Assembly (NCBI RefSeq): GCF_003202435.1
Contig: NZ_QJHK01000001.1
Location: 310,001 to 374,000, forward strand
Length of the DNA: 64,000 nt
Direction of reading: 5' to 3'
Source: Flavobacterium cheongpyeongense
GTDB taxonomy: Bacteria; Bacteroidota; Bacteroidia; Flavobacteriales; Flavobacteriaceae
Shown one piece after another: positions 59,513-64,000 of the stretch. A model generated the notes under the pieces. The model did not search any database and was not told where the DNA came from. It saw nothing but the letters and a program-made list of their open reading frames with translations. Positions within the stretch are counted from its first letter, which is position 1. Each line of letters opens with the position of its first letter. The translations under genes and the position numbers were made by a program.

Positions 59513-60121
59513 GCCGGAGCTGTTTATTTAAAATACCTTCGTAACAAAAACAAAGCGGCAGAATGTAATGAAAAAGGTCATGCGTATAAGGAGGCAATTG
59601 CATTGTACAAAGAGCTTAATGAAGATGAAAAGGTAGGAGATTTGTATGTCATTTTAAATGATAAAGTAAAAGCAAATAAGTATTTTGAAAAAGTAATTGA
59701 AAATTATAAAACGAATTTCCAATACGTAAAAGCTTCATTGGTTTATAAAAATAAAATAGGGGATTGCAGTCAGGCTCAGGATTTGTTGATGGAGGGCTGG
59801 AGGGCTAACAAAGATGCCGGAAAATGCCTCAATAACTATTTTGCAAATACTAATTAGGCACAAGAATTATCAATGGCAATTCAAAGTGTTTATCAGAATG
59901 ATGTTGCTGAGACTAATGTGGCGGTTTTTTTTCACTTATTAAAACATGAATTTACTAAATACGAAGAGCTTGAAGAGATGATCAAAAATATGGCTTACGA
60001 AATAGCAGCAGGCAGGATTGATAAAAATCCGGATATAGCTTCAGAATTGCTTCATTTTAATAAAGAAAATAAGTCAATGCTGAAAGATGTGATGAAGTAT
60101 AAACTGAAGCTGAAAAAGTAA
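59513..60121 (+). pseudogene. Remnant of a TPR-like repeat protein
   Basis: Two pieces in the same frame: AVYLKYLRNKNKAAECNEKG with HAYKEAIALYKELNEDEKVG through CLNNYFANTN, then a TAG at 59855, then AQELSMAIQSVYQNDVAETN through MKYKLKLKK. The first part has helical TPR-like repeats (EKGHAYKEAIALYKEL, KANKYFEKVIENY). There is no start codon before residue 1, since a TAA lies at 59510. It is the C-terminal end of a larger protein, cut at the left and broken once inside. The unbroken second frame could still be translated from an internal ATG at 59873. Confidence 0.65.
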
Positions 60122-60142
60122 TGTTTGCAGTTTGTAAAATAG

Positions 60143-60174
60143 AAACAGCCGTTTCAGTATTGAAATGGCTGTTT
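60143..60174. terminator. Bidirectional terminator
   Basis: AAACAGCCGTTTCA and TGAAATGGCTGTTT arms with a four-base loop, between the TPR-like remnant and the convergent SWIM-domain gene. Confidence 0.85.
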
Positions 60175-60187
60175 ACATTTTGAAGGG

Positions 60188-61825
60188 TTATTTGATATGC
60201 AATGCCATTCTGGTAGCCAGAATATGTTCGCAAGGGCCTTTTCGCAATTGATTGGATTTGTAGAAAGAACATTCACAATTGCCCTCAATCAGTCGGTTGT
60301 CTTTGTCTAAAACGGCCAAAGTCGTATAAGTAAAATAGTTGTCGTTTACTTTTCCTTTGATCTGTAATTGTTCGCCTTTTACCGTTGTTTCAATTTTGAC
60401 ACGGTTTTGCGTGATGTAACCATTGGCGACTTCTTCCTGCGGACTTGCAAAACGTAATGCTTTCATGTTTAGTGGTTCCTGAGTTAATTCCCGGACACGG
60501 TATAAACCTAAATTTAAATCGTAAATAACACGTCCTGCCTGAGTGTAAGCAGTCAGGGATGCCGAAATTACCGATGGATCAAGCTGTAGTTTTTTAGCCA
60601 GATTGGCAGAGGTATCAAACCAATTTTCTTTTAAGGCATCAAAAACTTTTTCCTGCGTAAACAAATCTACATTGGTTCTTGGCGCCATCAAATCAAAATT
60701 TCCTGCTGTGCTCCAGTCATTTTTTGTCCAGCCAGATAATCCTAATGTATACGACATATCACCAAGATCTGCAATAAAAAACGATGGTAGTCCGGATCCT
60801 AATAATACGACTTTAAAATTTTGTGCAACAGGAATTAATCTTTCGAGGATCAATAACCGGCGTCTTCCCCAAATGCGGATTGTTTTAGCTTCATTTCCCT
60901 GAAAAAGAGAGCGGTGAAACGTTAATTCGTCATAAGCAGGTTCAAATACCACTTTTATAGGTTTGTCCGGTTCGAGTATAAAACGTAAAGCTCTCGGTCC
61001 TTTCTTCTCTTTAAAACGTCTTAAATACTGACACAAACTAAAAATATCCATGGGATGTAAATCAAGCACTGTTGCTGGTAACGTCATTGCAGAACTTACC
61101 TGCAGAAATCCTCTAACCCAGGAATCTGGCAGCTCTATTTTTACTTCTTTGTAAACTTCTTCGTTGGTTGTTTTAGCTTCAAAACCAGAAGGATCAATCT
61201 TAAACTCGGTTTCTTTGTAATTTCTTATTTTCTGAAATTCATTATAGAGTCCTTCAGAATAATCAATATTGGTTGTCCCACATTTAAAGTCGCTGATTTC
61301 TGTAAACACATTATAATTACAGCTTAATTTACCGTAAGACGATTCGTCTTTGCTGAAACATTCAAAAAAAACTTCATCGGGATGAACGGTAATTACAGGA
61401 TCCAGAACATACCAGGCATCTTTATCATTTTTGTATAGATAATCGAAATAGGCAGATTTAGCTTTGTTAAAAGGTCCCATTACGGTTGCTTTTTCTTTAT
61501 GAACAGCACGTAATTCTTCTTTTAGTTCCTGAATGCGAGCCCGTACATTTTCGATTTGAAAATCGGCCATATATTCACTCAGCCAGATTTTCTCCTGCTC
61601 AGCTGCCCATAGTTTATATTGTTCTTTATCTTTTGGAAAAAAACGCAAATCTGAAATCACGACATCATGAAGTGCAGACATGGCCTCTCTAAAAGCTATT
61701 TTTTGATTGAGTTTTCCAACAAAAAAAGTCGGTTCCCGCAAAGTATCCGGCGAAAAACTCATGCTGGTACTATTAGAAGTGTTATTTACAATCGTGCTGC
61801 CGTTATATTTATAATCAAATAACAT
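60188..61825 (-). CDS. SWIM zinc-finger protein
   Basis: A 545-residue protein. The C-terminus has a SWIM zinc finger: Cys517-x-Cys519 (NCECSFYKS) and Cys532-x-His534 (GPCEHILATRM), preceded by the NRVKIETTVKGEQLQIKGKV strand region usual for SWIM. Residues about 440-500 look like a winged helix (TSANLAKKLQLDPSVISASL). The N-terminal part is unassigned. It begins three bases after the stop of the larger upstream gene, so the two are one operon. SWIM proteins bind DNA or protein; with the HEAT-like partner this looks like a component of a multi-gene conflict system, which is inference. Confidence 0.75.
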   Translation of the reverse strand: MLFDYKYNGSTIVNNTSNSTSMSFSPDTLREPTFFVGKLNQKIAFREAMSALHDVVISDLRFFPKDKEQYKLWAAEQEKIWLSEYMADFQIENVRARIQELKEELRAVHKEKATVMGPFNKAKSAYFDYLYKNDKDAWYVLDPVITVHPDEVFFECFSKDESSYGKLSCNYNVFTEISDFKCGTTNIDYSEGLYNEFQKIRNYKETEFKIDPSGFEAKTTNEEVYKEVKIELPDSWVRGFLQVSSAMTLPATVLDLHPMDIFSLCQYLRRFKEKKGPRALRFILEPDKPIKVVFEPAYDELTFHRSLFQGNEAKTIRIWGRRRLLILERLIPVAQNFKVVLLGSGLPSFFIADLGDMSYTLGLSGWTKNDWSTAGNFDLMAPRTNVDLFTQEKVFDALKENWFDTSANLAKKLQLDPSVISASLTAYTQAGRVIYDLNLGLYRVRELTQEPLNMKALRFASPQEEVANGYITQNRVKIETTVKGEQLQIKGKVNDNYFTYTTLAVLDKDNRLIEGNCECSFYKSNQLRKGPCEHILATRMALHIK

Positions 61826-61828
61826 AAC

Positions 61829-64000
61829 TTAGTTTTTAAGGATTAAATGGGTATGCAATTGCGGATAAAGCGTTTTTAAATCGGTCAGAATAGTGATACA
61901 GCTTGCCTTATCCTGTATAGCCACAGTAGCCGAAATGTCATTCATAATTTCTGTTACAAAAAGAGCTGCTTCTTCATTTTTCTTTCCTTCCTGGTGTAAA
62001 AACTGAAAAATGCGTTGTTTGGCAATTCTGGCTTTGTGCACTCGTGTCAGTACAGAACGGAAATAAAAAGTAAGTTCTTTTAGTTTTGGCAGATTATCTA
62101 CAGCGTAAGTGTTGAGGTAATTGGTCACAAAAAGCTGCATGTTTACGCTTGGATGCTGGCTTAACTTTGTTAAATAAGTTATACCGTCTTCCGGATTAAA
62201 ATGTTGTGTAATCATTTCTTTTCCAAATTGTTCAACGGCGGGCAAGACAGAATCTGCAATGCTGATCAGGCATTCTAAATCCCAGTCGGTCTCGACAAAT
62301 TCGGTTTTAAAGAAATGAAATGCAAATGCCCTGGTATCGTCCCAAGTGGTTTCTAACAGAGTAAGCGCATTATTTCTCTCTGTACGAATTCGTTCTTTAT
62401 TGGCTATAAAATAATTCCATGACCATTGTCTTACAGCCAGGATTTCGTGGTTTGCTAATGCGATAATCTGCAGAATTGTAAATTCAGAAGTACGGGAATA
62501 TTGTTTCAATATTTCGTATCCGGTTAACTGGCTTTCTCTGTAATTGGCATAAATTAATTTGATGATGTCACGAGGATTTAAGGCTGTATTCCATTGAATT
62601 GCAGTTTGTTCGAGTGTGAATTTTTTGAATATTATATGGGCACCTCCAAATTTTTCTTTTCTAATCAGGGCATAAACATTGCTGCGAAGGGCAGCGTCAA
62701 GTATGCCTGAATTTGATTTTCCTAATTGAACAATGCGATCGAGAACAGCCGTAATGACATCAGAATATTCATTTTGTAATAACTCTAATAAAGTTTCCGT
62801 ATTGGCTAATAAATAATCTTCCTGATATTGATGTAAAAGCAGGATGCCATTTTGTCTAATTTCGAAATTATCATCTTGCAGAAAAAGGGCAATAAGCGAA
62901 AACGGAATTTCCTGTGACGCTACTTTTTTAGATTTCAAAATTAAAATACTACTGGCTAATAAGTTGTTCGTTTTTAAATCAGAGGCAATTAAACGTGCCA
63001 CAATATCCCAGCTTAATTGTTCCAGATGCGATGTTGCTATTGTTTTAAGCCTGTTTATTGCAAGTGCTGCTAAGGTATTGTTAGCAGTGGATTCTTCAAG
63101 TAAAAGCAGCTCAATAATTACTTTTCCGGTAATGACTTTGGCTTTATCTTCAGTAAATACAAAGTTTTCTAAAGTGTTTTTTATCCAGTTTTTTAAACCC
63201 GGAATCTCGTTAAAAAAGATTTTTACAACAGCCTCAATATCGTTTAGAAATAATGCTGTATTAGATTCAATCTGTTTTTTTGCCCAATTTCGTGCAACCT
63301 CTGTTTTAGAATTCAGCACATTGGCAACAAAACCAGCCTGAGAAACGAGTGTGTCATTTTTGAGGCGTATGGTTTCAAATCCTAAATAGTTTGGAATAGC
63401 AAAATCACTATTCAGCAAATTTAAAATGCTGGTTTCATCAAAACGATTGATCAGAGTATTAAAATCGCTTCTGACTTTTAGATTATTATAAGCAAACTCA
63501 TGTATGATATTCATCTGCGCTTCCATAATCAGCTGAATATAAGCTTCCGGAAAAGCATCCCAATGTTCCGGGAATAATTCTAAGCGATCTTGATTATCAT
63601 TTTGGATGGGTTTTTCTTCTAGGGAAACTATCAGTGATTGAGTCTTTTTTTCTTCTTTTTTACCAAAAAAAGTAGCAAAGGCTTTTTTTGCCACATCCAG
63701 AACAGAGCTGGAACTTTGATTGGTATTTCTGTTTGTTTGTTGGGTTGGTTTACGGTCTATTATTCTGGTTGGATCATTTTCGGAATAATAATAATTTTTA
63801 CTGGAAAAAACTTCCTGCCCCAAAATAAACTTCATTTTCGAATTTAAAATTCGGGTTTTATCATTTCCAAATAAAATGGTTGACAGCAAAGCCAGATTAG
63901 AACACTCCGGATAATCTATTACAGTATAATAGTATCTTTTGTCATTATAATTGTACTGACCATACATATTTACAGGTGATTTGTCGGCTTTGGTATAATC
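61829..64000 (-). CDS. HEAT-repeat-like protein, partner of the SWIM protein (5' end cut)
   Basis: A large helical protein, at least 712 residues. An ATG at 63967 is possible, but the frame stays open to the window edge (DYTKADKSPVN precedes it), so the true start is probably outside. After a short beta-rich start (YGQYNYNDKRYYYTVIDYPE) it becomes HEAT-like, for example FSLIALFLQDDNFEIRQNGI with LLLHQYQEDYL, and AWNYF-type repeats. No catalytic motif is visible. It is co-transcribed with the SWIM protein. The short glutamine- and serine-rich linker QQTNRNTNQSSSS separates the first domain from the helical body. Confidence 0.7.
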   Translation of the reverse strand, partial: DYTKADKSPVNMYGQYNYNDKRYYYTVIDYPECSNLALLSTILFGNDKTRILNSKMKFILGQEVFSSKNYYYSENDPTRIIDRKPTQQTNRNTNQSSSSVLDVAKKAFATFFGKKEEKKTQSLIVSLEEKPIQNDNQDRLELFPEHWDAFPEAYIQLIMEAQMNIIHEFAYNNLKVRSDFNTLINRFDETSILNLLNSDFAIPNYLGFETIRLKNDTLVSQAGFVANVLNSKTEVARNWAKKQIESNTALFLNDIEAVVKIFFNEIPGLKNWIKNTLENFVFTEDKAKVITGKVIIELLLLEESTANNTLAALAINRLKTIATSHLEQLSWDIVARLIASDLKTNNLLASSILILKSKKVASQEIPFSLIALFLQDDNFEIRQNGILLLHQYQEDYLLANTETLLELLQNEYSDVITAVLDRIVQLGKSNSGILDAALRSNVYALIRKEKFGGAHIIFKKFTLEQTAIQWNTALNPRDIIKLIYANYRESQLTGYEILKQYSRTSEFTILQIIALANHEILAVRQWSWNYFIANKERIRTERNNALTLLETTWDDTRAFAFHFFKTEFVETDWDLECLISIADSVLPAVEQFGKEMITQHFNPEDGITYLTKLSQHPSVNMQLFVTNYLNTYAVDNLPKLKELTFYFRSVLTRVHKARIAKQRIFQFLHQEGKKNEEAALFVTEIMNDISATVAIQDKASCITILTDLKTLYPQLHTHLILKN

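Noticed and set aside
59332..59544. A 70-codon plus-strand frame after the exonuclease
   Set aside because: Two different protein-like fragments occur in other frames across it, so it is a chance opening in decayed sequence.

Overview
The window is low-GC Bacteroidota DNA, most likely a Flavobacterium close to F. johnsoniae. The support is a SusC/SusD polysaccharide utilisation locus (PUL), Bacteroidota promoters (TTTG, about 20 bases, then TANNTTTG), weak ribosome binding sites, Flavobacteriia families such as the LETM1-related and DUF4251 proteins, and flavobacterial inverted-repeat elements. All calls come from reading the sequence; no database was searched.

Region 1 (1-16700) is a pectin PUL. 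Two tandem LacI-type regulators (one cut by the window edge) face an operon of GH28, SusC, SusD, an esterase, two GH105 enzymes, a GH43, a PL10 pectate lyase, a second GH28 and a CE12 acetylesterase. A perfect LacI-type palindrome covers the start of the operon, and related copies precede both regulators.

Region 2 (16722-31000) is core metabolism: oxyR beside a decayed dps, a SulP transporter with carbonic anhydrase, a LETM1-related protein, Cu/Zn superoxide dismutase, two small envelope proteins, and a fatty-acid beta-oxidation set with a MarR regulator.

Region 3 (31058-64000) is an accessory island centred on RNA repair. It encodes a WYL regulator, a RING-like/TerD-like protein, two HEPN-type proteins, two nucleotidyltransferases, four RNA ligases of different classes (Rnl1-like, Pnkp-ligase-like, a short ligase and Rnl2-like), a Hen1-like 3'-end methyltransferase, a T4 Pnkp-like kinase-phosphatase, TatD, a DEDDh exonuclease and a Septu-like ATPase/HNH pair. 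A DUF4132 giant and a HEAT-like/SWIM pair follow.

Three features of the island look unusual and mutually related. (a) Five copies of a 23-bp palindrome each sit exactly 9 bases before an ATNTTTG promoter box, defining a regulon of repair genes. (b) The leader of the TerD-like gene holds a tRNA-like element split in its anticodon arm, and five copies of GGTCAA-N7-TTACTTC, one inside the split. (c) Five divergent tRNA-like sequences, some missing or gaining an arm, sit directly upstream of two RNA ligase genes. The island reads as a stress-induced RNA repair and conflict system that carries its own tRNA-like RNAs; this last step is inference. Between 58239 and 60121 lies gene debris.
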